From assembly GCA_958295785.1 (NCBI GenBank), contig OY282377.1, forward strand, positions 2,804,394-2,868,393: a DNA stretch of 64,000 nt, in the 5' to 3' direction. The notes beneath the pieces are model-generated. The model was not told the DNA's origin, did not search any database, and saw only the letters and a list, made by a program, of their open reading frames with translations. Numbering within the stretch: position 1 is the stretch's first letter; the number at the start of each line of letters is the position of its first letter. Origin of the DNA: an uncultured Latescibacterota bacterium (GTDB lineage Bacteria > Latescibacterota > UBA2968). A program made the translations under genes and the position numbers. This document shows, one piece after another, positions 24,662-34,425 of the stretch.

Positions 24662-26054
24662 TTCCGCGCCTATCAAAGACCCGACCATGCCGGCCCCGGT
24701 GCTCGGCCCGGGGCAGACCTATACCACGGTGACGCAAAAACTCAGCGCGATTATCACGAGTCGCACGCCATTGGGATGGATTGCCGCTATGTTGATCGCC
24801 GGTGGCATCTTGCAGTTGTTGATGTTGTCGGCAACATGGCTGCTGATCAAAGGCACGGGCATCTGGGGCTTGAATATCCCGGTTGGCTGGGGCTGGGCGA
24901 TCATCAACTTTGTGTGGTGGATCGGCATTGGGCACGCGGGCACATTGATTTCGGCTATTTTGTTGCTGATGCGGCAGCAGTGGCGCAATTCGATCAACCG
25001 GTTTGCCGAAGCCATGACCATTTTTGCCGTGATGTGCGCGGGGATGTTTCCGCTGTTGCACACGGGCCGCCCGTGGTTGGCGGCGTATTGGTTGTTGCCC
25101 TATCCCAATACGATGTCTGTGTGGCCGCAGTTTCGCAGTCCGCTGATTTGGGACGTGTTTGCCGTGGGCACGTATTTTACGGTGTCGCTGATCTTCTGGT
25201 ATCTGGGGTTGATTCCGGATTTTGCCACCTTGCGCGACAAGGCCAAACACAAAATTTCACAGTTGATCTACGGGGTGTTGTCGATGGGATGGCGCGGGTC
25301 CGCCAAGCACTGGTTCAACTACGAGATGGCCGCGCTTCTCTTGGCGGGGGTGTCCACGCCGCTGGTGTTGTCCGTGCATTCCATCGTGAGTTTGGACTTT
25401 TCCGTGGGGCTGATCCCCGGTTGGCACGCAACGATCTTCCCGCCCTATTTTGTGGCGGGTGCTGTGTACGCGGGTTTTGCGATGGTGCTGACATTGGGGC
25501 TGCCCATTCGCTACTTTTACGGCTTGCACGATTACATCACGGACCGGCACTTGAACAATATGGGCAAGGTCATGCTCGCCACGGGGCTGATTGTGGCGTA
25601 TGGCTATGCGATGGAGCAGTTTTTCGCGTGGTACAGCGCGAGTCCCTACGAGGGCTACATGATGCAAAACCGCATGCACGGCCCTTATGCTTCCACGTAT
25701 TGGTCGTTGATCTTGTGCAATGTGGCCGTTCCCCAACTGTTGTGGATCAAACGGGTGCGCCTCAGCCCACTCGGCCTGTTTGTGATTTCGATGTTTATCA
25801 ATGTGGGCATGTGGCTCGAGCGGTTTATCATTGTGGTGACGAGTTTGCACCGCGACTTTATGCCTTCGTCTTGGGATCTGTACCACTCCACGCCTTGGGA
25901 CTGGGGCCTGTACGCGGGCACGATTGGATTTTTCCTCTTTATGATGCTCCTGTTTATCCGGGTGATGCCCGTGATCAACATTTTTGAAATGCGGCAACTG
26001 GTGTCGAATCAACGGCGCGCAGAACGCGGAACTGCGGCGTCTGCCGATGATTAA
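24654..26054 (+). CDS. actC: Alternative complex III subunit C, NrfD/PsrC-like membrane protein
   Basis: 466 residues with about ten hydrophobic helices, the NrfD-like fold that binds menaquinol and is proposed to carry protons. The gene overlaps actB by 8 bases. The sequence has the H-A-G-T-L-I-S-A-I-L segment and the W-L-E-R-F motif near the C-terminus seen in this family. Confidence 0.93.
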   Translation: MGSSAPIKDPTMPAPVLGPGQTYTTVTQKLSAIITSRTPLGWIAAMLIAGGILQLLMLSATWLLIKGTGIWGLNIPVGWGWAIINFVWWIGIGHAGTLISAILLLMRQQWRNSINRFAEAMTIFAVMCAGMFPLLHTGRPWLAAYWLLPYPNTMSVWPQFRSPLIWDVFAVGTYFTVSLIFWYLGLIPDFATLRDKAKHKISQLIYGVLSMGWRGSAKHWFNYEMAALLLAGVSTPLVLSVHSIVSLDFSVGLIPGWHATIFPPYFVAGAVYAGFAMVLTLGLPIRYFYGLHDYITDRHLNNMGKVMLATGLIVAYGYAMEQFFAWYSASPYEGYMMQNRMHGPYASTYWSLILCNVAVPQLLWIKRVRLSPLGLFVISMFINVGMWLERFIIVVTSLHRDFMPSSWDLYHSTPWDWGLYAGTIGFFLFMMLLFIRVMPVINIFEMRQLVSNQRRAERGTAASADD

Positions 26055-26066
26055 TCGGGTGTGATT

Positions 26067-26597
26067 ATGGCTGATTTATACGGTCTGTTGGCCGAATTTG
26101 ATGGGCCTGACGAATTGCTCAAAGCGGCGAAAGCGGCATATCGGGCGGGGTATCGCAAGATGGATGCGTTTTCTCCGATGCCGATACACGACTTGTCGGA
26201 ATCCATGGGCTATGACAAGCACCGCGTGCCCACCATTGTGTTGATTTGCGCGTTGATCGGCGCGTGTTCCGGGTTTGGGCTTCAGTACTGGATATCCGCG
26301 ATTGACTATCCGCTCAACGTGGGTGGGCGGCCCCTGTTGAGTTGGCCGTCTTTTATTCCCGTGACATTTGAACTCGGCGTGTTGTTTTCCGCTTTTGGCG
26401 CGTTGATCGGCATGCTCATCCTCAATGGTTTGCCGCGGCCCTATCATCCGGTTTTTAATGTGCCCGATTTTGAACGCGCCTCTGGCGACGGTTTCTTTTT
26501 CTGTATCGAAGCCGAAGATCCCCAATTCGATGTTTCCGAAACCCGCGCGTTCCTCGAGGGCTTGAACCCCAAAAAGGTAGATGATGTCGAACCGTAA
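26067..26597 (+). CDS. actD: Alternative complex III subunit D (DUF3341)
   Basis: About 176 residues. A cytoplasmic N-terminal part (A-E-F-D-G-P-D-E-L-L-K-A-A, then M-D-A-F-S-P-M-P-I-H) precedes two membrane helices separated by a proline-rich loop. This is the standard ActD/DUF3341 layout. A GTG six bases upstream is an alternative start. It overlaps actE by 17 bases. Confidence 0.92.
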   Translation: MADLYGLLAEFDGPDELLKAAKAAYRAGYRKMDAFSPMPIHDLSESMGYDKHRVPTIVLICALIGACSGFGLQYWISAIDYPLNVGGRPLLSWPSFIPVTFELGVLFSAFGALIGMLILNGLPRPYHPVFNVPDFERASGDGFFFCIEAEDPQFDVSETRAFLEGLNPKKVDDVEP

Positions 26598-27201
26598 ATT
26601 GACAACCCGCGCTGCCCGCCCCCTGCTCGCGGCAATGGTGCTGTGCCTGATGCTCGGGTGCGAGGGCACGACAGATATCGAGCGTCTGCGGCAGGAGATG
26701 TACAACCAGTCGCGGTTTGAACCGCTGGAAAAAAACACCTTTTTCGCGGATCAACGGGCGTCTCGCCCGTGGATAAAGGGCACGGTCGCACGCGGGCAGT
26801 TGCGTACAGACGCGCATCTCTATACGGGCATGGTGAACGGCAAACCGGCCGAGACATTTCCATTTCCCATTACGCGCAAGGTGATTCAGCGCGGGCGAGA
26901 ACGCTACAATATTTACTGCACGCCCTGCCATGGCTATCGGGGCGATGGGCGCGGCATGGTGGTGCGGCGCGGCATGAAACAACCCCCGTCCTACCACATT
27001 GAACGCCTGCAAAACGAGACGCCGGGTTATTTTTTTGACGTGATGACCAATGGCTTTGGCGCGATGTACAGCTATGCGTCTCGCATCAAACCGCGCGACC
27101 GCTGGGCCATTGCGGCCTATATTCGGGCGTTGCAACTGAGCCAAAATGCCACGCTGGAAGATGTTCCCGCCGATGTGCGCGAACGCCTTGAAAACGAGTA
27201 G
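26581..27201 (+). CDS. actE: Alternative complex III subunit E, monohaem cytochrome c lipoprotein
   Basis: 206 residues. A signal peptide ends in a lipobox (L-M-L-G-C), and a single C-T-P-C-H haem site lies near residue 116 with M-V-V-R-R-G-M supplying a likely Met ligand. ActE is the peripheral periplasmic haem subunit and the likely contact with the oxidase. Two adjacent ATGs (26581, 26584) could start it. Confidence 0.92.
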   Translation: MMSNRKLTTRAARPLLAAMVLCLMLGCEGTTDIERLRQEMYNQSRFEPLEKNTFFADQRASRPWIKGTVARGQLRTDAHLYTGMVNGKPAETFPFPITRKVIQRGRERYNIYCTPCHGYRGDGRGMVVRRGMKQPPSYHIERLQNETPGYFFDVMTNGFGAMYSYASRIKPRDRWAIAAYIRALQLSQNATLEDVPADVRERLENE

Positions 27202-27207
27202 GAGATT

Positions 27208-28398
27208 ATGGCTACCCAATCCTTTGACCATCCGTTTGTCAATCACATTCAGCAACGGGGCCTGTTGATCGGCGCGGCAGCGGCGGTTTTGTCTGGCATC
27301 GGCGCGTTTGCCAATCCGCAGCAGTTTTTCCAATCGTATCTCGTCGGATATATGTACTGGTTGGTCATTTCCCTGGGCTGTTTGGGCTTGTTGATGTTGC
27401 ACCATCTCGTCAGCGGGCGGTGGGGGTTTGTTATCCGGCGGCTGTTGGAGTCGGGCGCGCGCACCCTGTGGCTTATGGTCGTTTTGTTCATTCCCATTGC
27501 GTTTTTGGGCATGCACCATCTGTACGAATGGACGCACGCGGAGGTCGTCGCTAGAGATCCCATTTTGACCTTTAAGAAGCCGTATTTGAATGAGGCTGGA
27601 TTTTACGGGCGCGCCGTGGTTTATTTTGCCCTCTGGTTGCTCTGGATGTTTTTGCTGACGAAGTGGTCGCGCCAGCAAGATGAAACCGGCGATCCGGGGC
27701 TGAAAAGCCGAATGATCAACATGAGCGGCCCCGGCATTCCCATGTTTATTTTGACGGTGACGTTTGCGTCAACCGATTGGGTCATGTCTTTGGAACCGCA
27801 CTGGTTTTCCACGATCTACGGCTTGATTTTTGTGGTGGGCGGCGCGTTGGGCGCGATGGCGCTGTGCATCTTGTGGGTGATTAAATTGAGGGATGTCGAG
27901 GTGTATCGAGAGGTTGACGCATTTCGGTATTTGACCGACTTGGGCACGTTGATGTTTGCATTTACGTGTTTGTGGGCGTATGTGAGTTTTTCCCAGTTTT
28001 TGATTACGTGGTCGGGCAACTTGGCCGAAGAAGCGCCGTGGTACATTCGCCGGTCGCACGGCGGTTGGCAATACATAGGGACGGCGTTGATTCTTTTTCA
28101 CTTTATTGTACCCTTCTTTTTGCTGTTGCAGCGGGCGATCAAACGCCGCGCCGCGCTGATGCTGGTGATCGCGTTTTTTATGTTGTTTATGCGCTATGTC
28201 GATCTGTATTATTTTATCGCGCCCGCTTTTGGGCACGGCGGTTCTGGCGGATTGCATCCCCACTGGCTGGACTTGGCGGTTCTCGTTGGCATTGGCGGGC
28301 TGTGGTTGGGTTTTTTTGCGATGCAACTGAGGGGCGTGCCCTTGATGCCTTTGCACGATCCGCGCATGGCGGAAACCTTTGCCGGAGAAGGTCACTGA
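27208..28398 (+). CDS. actF: Alternative complex III subunit F, second NrfD-like membrane protein
   Basis: 396 residues with about ten membrane helices, shorter than ActC as expected. It includes the G-M-H-H-L-Y-E-W-T-H loop and an H-P-H-W-L-D segment near the end. In known complexes ActC and ActF are packed around the quinol site and are structurally similar. The start is 7 bases after the actE stop, with GGAG upstream. Confidence 0.92.
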   Translation: MATQSFDHPFVNHIQQRGLLIGAAAAVLSGIGAFANPQQFFQSYLVGYMYWLVISLGCLGLLMLHHLVSGRWGFVIRRLLESGARTLWLMVVLFIPIAFLGMHHLYEWTHAEVVARDPILTFKKPYLNEAGFYGRAVVYFALWLLWMFLLTKWSRQQDETGDPGLKSRMINMSGPGIPMFILTVTFASTDWVMSLEPHWFSTIYGLIFVVGGALGAMALCILWVIKLRDVEVYREVDAFRYLTDLGTLMFAFTCLWAYVSFSQFLITWSGNLAEEAPWYIRRSHGGWQYIGTALILFHFIVPFFLLLQRAIKRRAALMLVIAFFMLFMRYVDLYYFIAPAFGHGGSGGLHPHWLDLAVLVGIGGLWLGFFAMQLRGVPLMPLHDPRMAETFAGEGH

Positions 28399-28399
28399 T

Positions 28400-28777
28400 A
28401 TGGCGGAAATTCACAATGCCCGGGAAAAGGGCTACGAAGACTATCATCTCAATATTGGGCCGGTCCTCATTGCCACAGCGGCGATTGTCGCCGTCGCCCT
28501 TCTGTCTTTTATCGCCATGTGGGCGATGTTTCACGGCTTGGAACAGGCATCGATCTATCTGTCAGACGACCCGCCGCCCATGGTTGCCCATCAAGAACCC
28601 CATCGCGGCCCGTTGATTCAAGCCGTGCCGCCTGCCGAGTTGGCGCAAGTGCGCGCCGAAACACAGCGCACGCTGACCGAATACGGTTGGGTGGATAGAG
28701 ATGCGGGCGTCGTGTATCTTCCCATTGAACGGGCAATCGATCTCACAGTTGAGCGCGGGTTGCCCGTGCGGGAGTAA
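28400..28777 (+). CDS. Small membrane protein of the act operon
   Basis: 125 residues: one membrane helix (~20-42) followed by a ~75-residue periplasmic tail. The tail ends in a conserved-looking motif with I-P-I-E-R-A-I-D-L and R-G-L-P-V-R. Genes of this shape commonly sit between actF and sco in act operons and may be accessory subunits (ActG/ActH-like). Which of those it matches cannot be decided from sequence alone. It starts within a base of the actF stop. Confidence 0.7.
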   Translation: MAEIHNAREKGYEDYHLNIGPVLIATAAIVAVALLSFIAMWAMFHGLEQASIYLSDDPPPMVAHQEPHRGPLIQAVPPAELAQVRAETQRTLTEYGWVDRDAGVVYLPIERAIDLTVERGLPVRE

Positions 28778-28780
28778 AGC

Positions 28781-29575
28781 ATGCGCGTTTTATTGGCATG
28801 GATGCTGTTGACCGCCATTGCCCAAGCCCAAGACCTCACGCCAAATCCCACGGTGCTCGATTCCGTTGGCGTTGATCAAAAGTTGGGTGAATCCGTGCCG
28901 GTCAATTTGATGTTTCGCAATGAGCAGGGCAAAGAGGTCGCGCTGTCGCAGTATTTGCGCGATAAACCCGTTGTTTTGGTGCCGGCCTATTACGAATGCC
29001 CGATGTTGTGTACGCAGATTTTGAATGGGTTGTTGTCCGGGCTGCGGCCCTTGTCCCTCACTGCGGGATCGGATTTTGTGGTGGTGATATTCAGCATTGA
29101 TTCCGAGGAAACTTCGGCGTTGGCAGCGGCAAAAAAAGTGACTTACGTCGAGGGATACGGCAGAGAAGGCGGGGAAAACGGATGGCATTTTCTCACGGGC
29201 GACCACACCTCTATCCACGCATTGACGCACGCGATGGGGTATCGCTATCGCTACGATCCCGAAACAGACGAGTATATCCACGCCAGTGCCATTGCGATTT
29301 TGACACCTGAGGGAAAAATCGCGCGCTACTTGTTCGGGGTTGAATTTGCGCCGCGAGATCTGCAACTGGGGCTTTTGGAAGCCAAGCGAGACGCGATCAG
29401 TTCCCCAATAGACGCGGTTTTGCTCTATTGTTTTCAGTACAATCCATTGACTGGAAAATACACGCTGGCAATTTATCGGCTGGTTCGCATTGCCGGCGCG
29501 ATCACCGTGATTTGTATTTTGGCATTTATTTTTGCGATGGTGCGCCGAGAACGGTCGCCATTGCAGGTGCGTTAA
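28781..29575 (+). CDS. Sco1/SenC-family copper chaperone
   Basis: 264 residues with an N-terminal signal, a thioredoxin-like domain carrying C-P-M-L-C near residue 75 (the copper-binding CxxxC) and an H-A-S-A-I-A-I-L segment supplying the His ligand. A C-terminal membrane helix (~235-256) is unusual and would anchor it at both ends or after signal cleavage. Sco delivers copper to the CuA site of oxidase subunit II, encoded next. Confidence 0.92.
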   Translation: MRVLLAWMLLTAIAQAQDLTPNPTVLDSVGVDQKLGESVPVNLMFRNEQGKEVALSQYLRDKPVVLVPAYYECPMLCTQILNGLLSGLRPLSLTAGSDFVVVIFSIDSEETSALAAAKKVTYVEGYGREGGENGWHFLTGDHTSIHALTHAMGYRYRYDPETDEYIHASAIAILTPEGKIARYLFGVEFAPRDLQLGLLEAKRDAISSPIDAVLLYCFQYNPLTGKYTLAIYRLVRIAGAITVICILAFIFAMVRRERSPLQVR

Positions 29576-29609
29576 AGTTCATCAGCCCTCTAACTGCTTA
29601 GGTTGGCGC

Positions 29610-30560
29610 ATGCAGACCGATTTTCCCCTCTTTCCAGATAGTGCTTCGAGTTTTGCCTTTCACGTTGACGCGCTTTATTTTGGCATTCTGGCTCTGTGCG
29701 TGTTTTTCGCGCTTTTGGTCGTCATTTTGGTGGTTGTTTTTGCGATCAAGTACCAGCGCAAATCCGACGACGAGGTGCCGCGGCAAATTGCGGGGCATCT
29801 CGGGCTGGAGATCTTTTGGACCGCGATTCCGCTGGTGCTCGCGCTCGGCGTGTTTGTGTGGGCCACTGTGGTCTATTTCCATCTGATTACGCCCCCGGCA
29901 AATGCCATGGAAATGTATGTGGTGGGCAAGCAGTGGATGTGGAAATTGCAACACCCAGAAGGCAAGAAGGAGATCAACGAATTGCACGTGCCGCTGGGCG
30001 AAGCGGTGCGCCTCACCATGACATCGGAAGATGTGTTGCACAGTTTTTATATCCCGGCGTTTCGCGTCAAAAAGGATGTGGTGCCCGGGCGATATACCAA
30101 TTTGTGGTTTAAGGCCACGCAGGTCGGTTCCTACCATCTGTTTTGCGCGGAATTTTGCGGCACAGAGCATTCGCGGATGATCGGCACAGTCCACGTTTTG
30201 GAACCCCAGGATTACGAAGCGTGGTTGACCGGGGGAACGGCAAATGAGCCGATGGAAGTGGCCGGCGAACGATTGTTTGAACAATACGCCTGCCACACCT
30301 GCCACAAGATGGACGGATCCGGTCGCGGGCCGTCGCTGGCGGGTTTGTTTGGCAAAACAGTGGCATTGGAAGGCGGTGGGACTGCCTTGATCAACGAAGC
30401 CTATATCCGGGAATCCATTCTGAACCCCGCGGCCAAAGTGATGGCCGGCTACAAACCCATTATGCCGACGTTTAAGGGGCAGATCAGCGAAGAGGGCATC
30501 ATCCAGTTGATCGCCTATATCAAATCCCTGAAAGCCCCCGAACTCACGAATCTGGAGTAA
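29610..30560 (+). CDS. ctaC: Cytochrome c oxidase subunit II with fused cytochrome c
   Basis: 316 residues: two N-terminal helices, a cupredoxin domain with the CuA motif C-A-E-F-C-G-T-E-H-S-R-M near residue 179, and a C-terminal cytochrome c domain with C-H-T-C-H near 228 and a later P-I-M-P-T Met ligand. The fused haem domain makes this a caa3-type enzyme. It can take electrons straight from ActE, fitting the reported ACIII-caa3 association. Confidence 0.95.
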   Translation: MQTDFPLFPDSASSFAFHVDALYFGILALCVFFALLVVILVVVFAIKYQRKSDDEVPRQIAGHLGLEIFWTAIPLVLALGVFVWATVVYFHLITPPANAMEMYVVGKQWMWKLQHPEGKKEINELHVPLGEAVRLTMTSEDVLHSFYIPAFRVKKDVVPGRYTNLWFKATQVGSYHLFCAEFCGTEHSRMIGTVHVLEPQDYEAWLTGGTANEPMEVAGERLFEQYACHTCHKMDGSGRGPSLAGLFGKTVALEGGGTALINEAYIRESILNPAAKVMAGYKPIMPTFKGQISEEGIIQLIAYIKSLKAPELTNLE

Positions 30561-30566
30561 TGCGCT

Positions 30567-32198
30567 ATGGCAATCGTGGAGCGAGACATTCGCACATCTG
30601 AAGACGCGCCGCGCGTCAATTATCTGAACAACGGTTATGGGCTGAAGTCGTGGTTGCTGACCAAGGATCACAAGCGCATCGCGGTTTTGTACATTATTTC
30701 CATTTCCATCTTTTTCGCGCTCGGCGGATTGTTTGCCAGTTTGGTTCGGTTTGAACTGATGACCCCCGAAGGCGATTTGATGTCGTCGGATACGTACAAC
30801 AAAGTGTTTTCCATGCACGGCATCATTATGGTCTTTTTCTTTTTGGTGCCCTCCATTCCCGCGACAATTGGCAACTTTTTGGTGCCCATTATGGTGGGGG
30901 CAAAAGACCTCGCGTTTCCGCGCGTCAATCTCTTGAGTTGGTACGTCTATGTGGTCGCGGGGATTTTGGGCACGATAGCCGTGGTCGGCGGGGGGGTAGA
31001 TACGGGTTGGACGTTTTACACGCCGTATAGCAGCACCTATTCAAACTCAAATGTGATCTTGACCGCGATGGCGGCTTTTCTCGCGGGTTTCTCGTCCATT
31101 CTGACGGGCCTCAATTTTGTGGTGACCATCCACACCATGCGCGCGCCGGGGATGACGTGGTTCCGCCTGCCCCTGTTTGTGTGGTCGCATTATGCCACCA
31201 GTTTGATCATGCTGTTGGGCACGCCAGTGATTGCGATTACGCTGGTGCTGCTGATGCTCGAGCGCGGGTTTGGCTTTGGCTTTTTCGATCCCAACCTGGG
31301 CGGCGATCCGGTTTTGTTCCAGCATTTGTTCTGGTTCTATTCGCATCCAGCCGTTTATATCATGATTTTGCCCTCGATGGGCGTGATGAGCGAAATGGTG
31401 GCGTGTGTGGCGCGCAAGCGCGTTTTTGGATACGAGTTTGTCGCCTTTTCAAGCGTGGCGATAGCCATTTTGGGGTTCTTGGTGTGGGGCCATCACATGT
31501 TCGTGAGCAGCCAATCCACGTATGCGGGCATGGTGTTTTCCGTGATTACATTTTTGGTGGCCGTGCCTTCTGCGATCAAGACGTTCAACTGGACCGCGAC
31601 CCTATACAAAGGGTCTATTGTTTTCGACACGCCGATGTTTTACGTGTACGGGTATTTGGGCCTGTTTTTGGTGGGCGGCTTGACCGGGCTGTTTTTGTCG
31701 AGTATGGGCCTGGATATTCACTTGCACGATACGTATTTTGTGGTGGCGCATTTCCACTATATTATGGTGGGGGGGCAGGTGATGGGATACCTGGGAGGAA
31801 TGCACTTCTGGTGGCCGAAAATTACGGGCAAGATGTATCCCGATATTTGGGGGCGCGTGTCGGCCTTGCTGGTGTTCCTCGGCTTTAACCTGACGTTTTT
31901 CCCGCAGTTTATTTTGGGCTATATGGGCATGCCGAGGCGCTATCACGTCTATCCCGACGAATTTCAGGTTTTGAATGTGGCATCGTCGCTGGGGGCTTCG
32001 ATTTTGGCACTGGGGTATTTGATTCCCGGCGCGTATTTGACGTGGTCGATCTTCAAGGGGCCAAAAGCACCCGATAACCCGTGGGGTGCCAAGGGCTTGG
32101 AATGGGAAACGACTTCGCCGCCGCCCACGTTTAATTTTGATGAAACGCCCCTTGTAACAGAAGAAGCATATCAGTACGGACCAATTGAGGAGCACTAA
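30567..32198 (+). CDS. ctaD: Cytochrome c oxidase subunit I, A2-type
   Basis: 543 residues, twelve helices. Haem and CuB ligands are visible in W-G-H-H-M-F and in [12 protein letters not shown]. In helix VI the sequence is F-Y-S-H-P-A-V-Y-I: the usual proton-channel Glu of A1 oxidases is absent and the Tyr-Ser pair marks the A2 family, as in Rhodothermus and Thermus-type caa3 enzymes. The start is 6 bases after subunit II and the stop overlaps subunit III by 1 base. Confidence 0.96.
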   Translation: MAIVERDIRTSEDAPRVNYLNNGYGLKSWLLTKDHKRIAVLYIISISIFFALGGLFASLVRFELMTPEGDLMSSDTYNKVFSMHGIIMVFFFLVPSIPATIGNFLVPIMVGAKDLAFPRVNLLSWYVYVVAGILGTIAVVGGGVDTGWTFYTPYSSTYSNSNVILTAMAAFLAGFSSILTGLNFVVTIHTMRAPGMTWFRLPLFVWSHYATSLIMLLGTPVIAITLVLLMLERGFGFGFFDPNLGGDPVLFQHLFWFYSHPAVYIMILPSMGVMSEMVACVARKRVFGYEFVAFSSVAIAILGFLVWGHHMFVSSQSTYAGMVFSVITFLVAVPSAIKTFNWTATLYKGSIVFDTPMFYVYGYLGLFLVGGLTGLFLSSMGLDIHLHDTYFVVAHFHYIMVGGQVMGYLGGMHFWWPKITGKMYPDIWGRVSALLVFLGFNLTFFPQFILGYMGMPRRYHVYPDEFQVLNVASSLGASILALGYLIPGAYLTWSIFKGPKAPDNPWGAKGLEWETTSPPPTFNFDETPLVTEEAYQYGPIEEH

Positions 32199-32869
32199 TG
32201 GCCGATCACGCAGCACATCGCGATCACCCGCACGGGCTGGCGCACCAGTTCGAGGACATGCCACAGCAGAAGGAATCCGCTGTGATTGGCATGTGGAGTT
32301 TTCTGATTACGGAAATTCTGTTTTTCGGCGGCTTTTTTGCCACGTATTTGATCTACCGCTCCTATTATCCCTATGCCTTTTTTGAAGGCAGTAGCCATCT
32401 CGATATTCTGCTGGGAGGGATCAACACTGCGGTGTTGATTGTCAGCAGCCTGACGATGGCCATGGCCGTACACGAGTCGCACTCGGGCAACAAAAAAAGG
32501 ATTATGGTCTATCTGATTTTGACCGGGATATTGGGGCTTACGTTTTTGGTGATCAAATATTTTGAATATTCCTCAAAGGTCGAGCACGGTTTGGTGCCCG
32601 GCTTGGTTTGGCATCCGCACGGCGAATATTCCCCCCAACTCGCCCTTTTCTTTTCCCTGTATTTCGGAATGACCGGCATGCACGCGCTGCACATGGTCGT
32701 CGGCATTGGCCTGTTGACCTGGGTGTTTGTCAAGACCGCACAGGGGACGTACACAGCGGAATACAATGCCCCGATTGAAATTTTTGGCCTGTATTGGCAC
32801 TTTGTCGATATCGTCTGGATTTTCCTGTTTCCACTGCTCTACCTGCTGGGCACACAGGGAGGACACTGA
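32198..32869 (+). CDS. ctaE: Cytochrome c oxidase subunit III
   Basis: 223 residues with five helices, the short form lacking the first two helices of mitochondrial-type COX3. It contains the F-G-M-T-G-M-H-A-L-H-M and Y-W-H-F-V-D-I-V-W motifs. The His-rich N-terminus is typical. The start overlaps the ctaD stop (TAATG). Confidence 0.95.
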   Translation: MADHAAHRDHPHGLAHQFEDMPQQKESAVIGMWSFLITEILFFGGFFATYLIYRSYYPYAFFEGSSHLDILLGGINTAVLIVSSLTMAMAVHESHSGNKKRIMVYLILTGILGLTFLVIKYFEYSSKVEHGLVPGLVWHPHGEYSPQLALFFSLYFGMTGMHALHMVVGIGLLTWVFVKTAQGTYTAEYNAPIEIFGLYWHFVDIVWIFLFPLLYLLGTQGGH

Positions 32870-33186
32870 TGGCTGATCATCACCACGGGCCTACGGTCCG
32901 CATTTATCTGGCGGTGTTTGCCGCCCTGATGTTTTTTACGGTCTTGACGGTTTGGGTGGCTTATAGAGATTTGGGGCCGTTCAACGATGTGGTCGCGCTG
33001 GGGATTGCCTGCACAAAAGCCACGATTGTGATTCTGTTTTTTATGCACGTCAAATACGCCAGCCGCTTGACGTGGCTGATGGCGGGCGCGGGCGTCCTGT
33101 TTTTGCTGATCCTCTTTGCCTTTGCCATGGCAGATTACGTCAGCCGAGGCTGGCTGGGCATTCCGGTGAGCCACTACTTGCAATAA
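32869..33186 (+). CDS. ctaF: Cytochrome c oxidase subunit IV (caa3-type)
   Basis: 105 residues, three helices, with the F-F-M-H-V-K-Y motif of prokaryotic COX4. The ATG overlaps the ctaE stop (TGATG). It is the last gene of the respiratory operon and is followed 20 bases later by a terminator. Confidence 0.92.
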   Translation: MADHHHGPTVRIYLAVFAALMFFTVLTVWVAYRDLGPFNDVVALGIACTKATIVILFFMHVKYASRLTWLMAGAGVLFLLILFAFAMADYVSRGWLGIPVSHYLQ

Positions 33187-33207
33187 TGTTCGGATACGCA
33201 AAAAGAG

Positions 33208-33246
33208 AGCGGAGAGATCTATTACTGAATTTCTCCGCTTTTTTAT
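33208..33246 (+). terminator. Terminator of the act-cox operon
   Basis: Stem AGCGGAGA/TTCTCCGCT around an AT-rich loop, followed by a T-rich tail. Confidence 0.75.
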
Positions 33247-33317
33247 TTTTGAACAGGGGGCTGTGCCAACCGGTCGCGTTAAGGATGACGCCCTGCAAGG
33301 TGTCCATGTTGGTTCTG

Positions 33318-33378
33318 AAAGATAACCCAGACACGACCTGATAACAAGAAAGAGGCCCCGCAACTCGTTGCAGGGCCT
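33318..33378 (-). repeat. Terminator-promoter repeat unit, copy 1
   Basis: On the minus strand this is a terminator (GGCCCTGCAAC/GTTGCGGGGCC, then a CT-rich tail) followed by a promoter-like TTGTTA-16 bp-TTATCT. The same ~60-bp arrangement recurs at 34426-34487. It follows the last gene of the 33.4-36.5 kb group. The promoter points at a short ORF remnant (start ~33308, M-D-T-L-Q-G-V-I-L-N-A-T) that runs into the cox terminator, so a further gene may have been lost here. Confidence 0.6.
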
Positions 33379-33424
33379 AAATTATTGCTGTTACGCGATT
33401 TCGATTATGGTGGATTCTGAGAGC

Positions 33425-33763
33425 CTAAGGGGCCGAGACATCGCCGCTTATGTGGCGATTCCACATTTCCTTACAAATCAATATGCTCACCACAAAGCCC
33501 ATTACCAACACTCCGAAATGAAAAATGTGAACGATAAAATCAAAAATATGGACCGCCGAGGAGCGGATAAGTAAGCAGGAAACCAAGCCCATCACGTTAA
33601 TCCATGCCCCAAAGCAAAATATCAATAGCCCCCACATCACCTTCTTTTTTTTCATAGAGACGAAAGTCGTGGTTGGTTCTCGGATGAATGCGGAAAATAT
33701 CGACAAGATAGTAATAGCAACAGCCAATATCGCGTATAGCTGTATCGGTGGCAACTCGGGCAT
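33425..33763 (-). CDS. Unknown small membrane protein (three helices)
   Basis: 112 residues, ATG 33763 with TAGGAG upstream overlapping the stop of the preceding gene, so it is co-translated with the PLD-like protein. Hydrophobic segments are at about 7-25, 41-58 and 72-92; a short basic M-K-K-K-K lies before the second. No family recognised. Its position makes it a likely partner or effector of the PLD-like and TIR-like proteins. Confidence 0.65.
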   Translation of the reverse strand: MPELPPIQLYAILAVAITILSIFSAFIREPTTTFVSMKKKKVMWGLLIFCFGAWINVMGLVSCLLIRSSAVHIFDFIVHIFHFGVLVMGFVVSILICKEMWNRHISGDVSAP

Positions 33764-33772
33764 CAGCAACTC

Positions 33773-34375
33773 CTATCGGTTCAGCGTTGCGGTGTTGGAT
33801 GGGCCGAACTTTCGTTCAATGTCTTTTTTGTATTCACCAAGGACCTCATCTGTCACATGTTCGAGATCGCGTTGAACCCTTGTGCAATCGATCCATCTGA
33901 TACTGCGTTCATTAGCACCCAATTTGTGCCGCGACAGATAGGCTTTTCTGCCGTCATCAATGATCTTGTAGTGAACGTCTTTCGGCGCCACATTGTCGCC
34001 CGTCCGAATATCTACTTGGGGATGGTTGCCAAACGTTTGCTTGAAAAGCAGGTCGTGGTCGAAGTTAAAGAAGCACTGGATTTTGAAATCCGCGTTTTGA
34101 CCCAACTTTCTCTGCACGGCAGCAATGACTTTCGGGTTATTGTATATCGATTCCTCCATATCGTTGCCGTCGTCATAGATGGTCATTTTCTTTTGGGCTT
34201 CGTCCAACAGGTCAATGAAATACTCGGTCGCAGCGGGGTCATCGTTGATGGCGTTGGTGGCGGTGACATCGAGAATCGGCCATGCCTTGTAAATCACTCG
34301 GATGGCGGCAAATACACAAAACGCACCCCCCAAAAGTGCCAAAGCTACCGTTCCATAGATAACGATCTGCATCAT
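33773..34375 (-). CDS. Membrane-anchored phospholipase-D-like protein
   Basis: 200 residues: one N-terminal membrane helix (~3-30), then a soluble domain with the order seen in minimal PLD-like domains. These are a short strand ending in Y-D-D-G, a variable helix, a C-F-F-N-F strand, an I-R-T-G-D strand and H-Y-K-I-I-D-D (~134-140), a single H-x-K-x3-D motif, followed by Y-L-S-R-H. Only one HKD-type motif is present, so activity would need a dimer, or the domain may be a binding module. Good ribosome site (AAAGGAGA). PLD assignment is inferred from the motif order. Confidence 0.6.
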   Translation of the reverse strand: MMQIVIYGTVALALLGGAFCVFAAIRVIYKAWPILDVTATNAINDDPAATEYFIDLLDEAQKKMTIYDDGNDMEESIYNNPKVIAAVQRKLGQNADFKIQCFFNFDHDLLFKQTFGNHPQVDIRTGDNVAPKDVHYKIIDDGRKAYLSRHKLGANERSIRWIDCTRVQRDLEHVTDEVLGEYKKDIERKFGPSNTATLNR

Positions 34376-34425
34376 TCGATTCTCCTTTCAACTAAAAAAT
34401 AAACGACTTCCCTATTGAATTTGCC

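Noticed and set aside
26455-27678. 407-residue minus-strand open frame across actD-actF
   Set aside because: Antisense shadow of the act operon; no motif or ribosome site, and it crosses three real genes.
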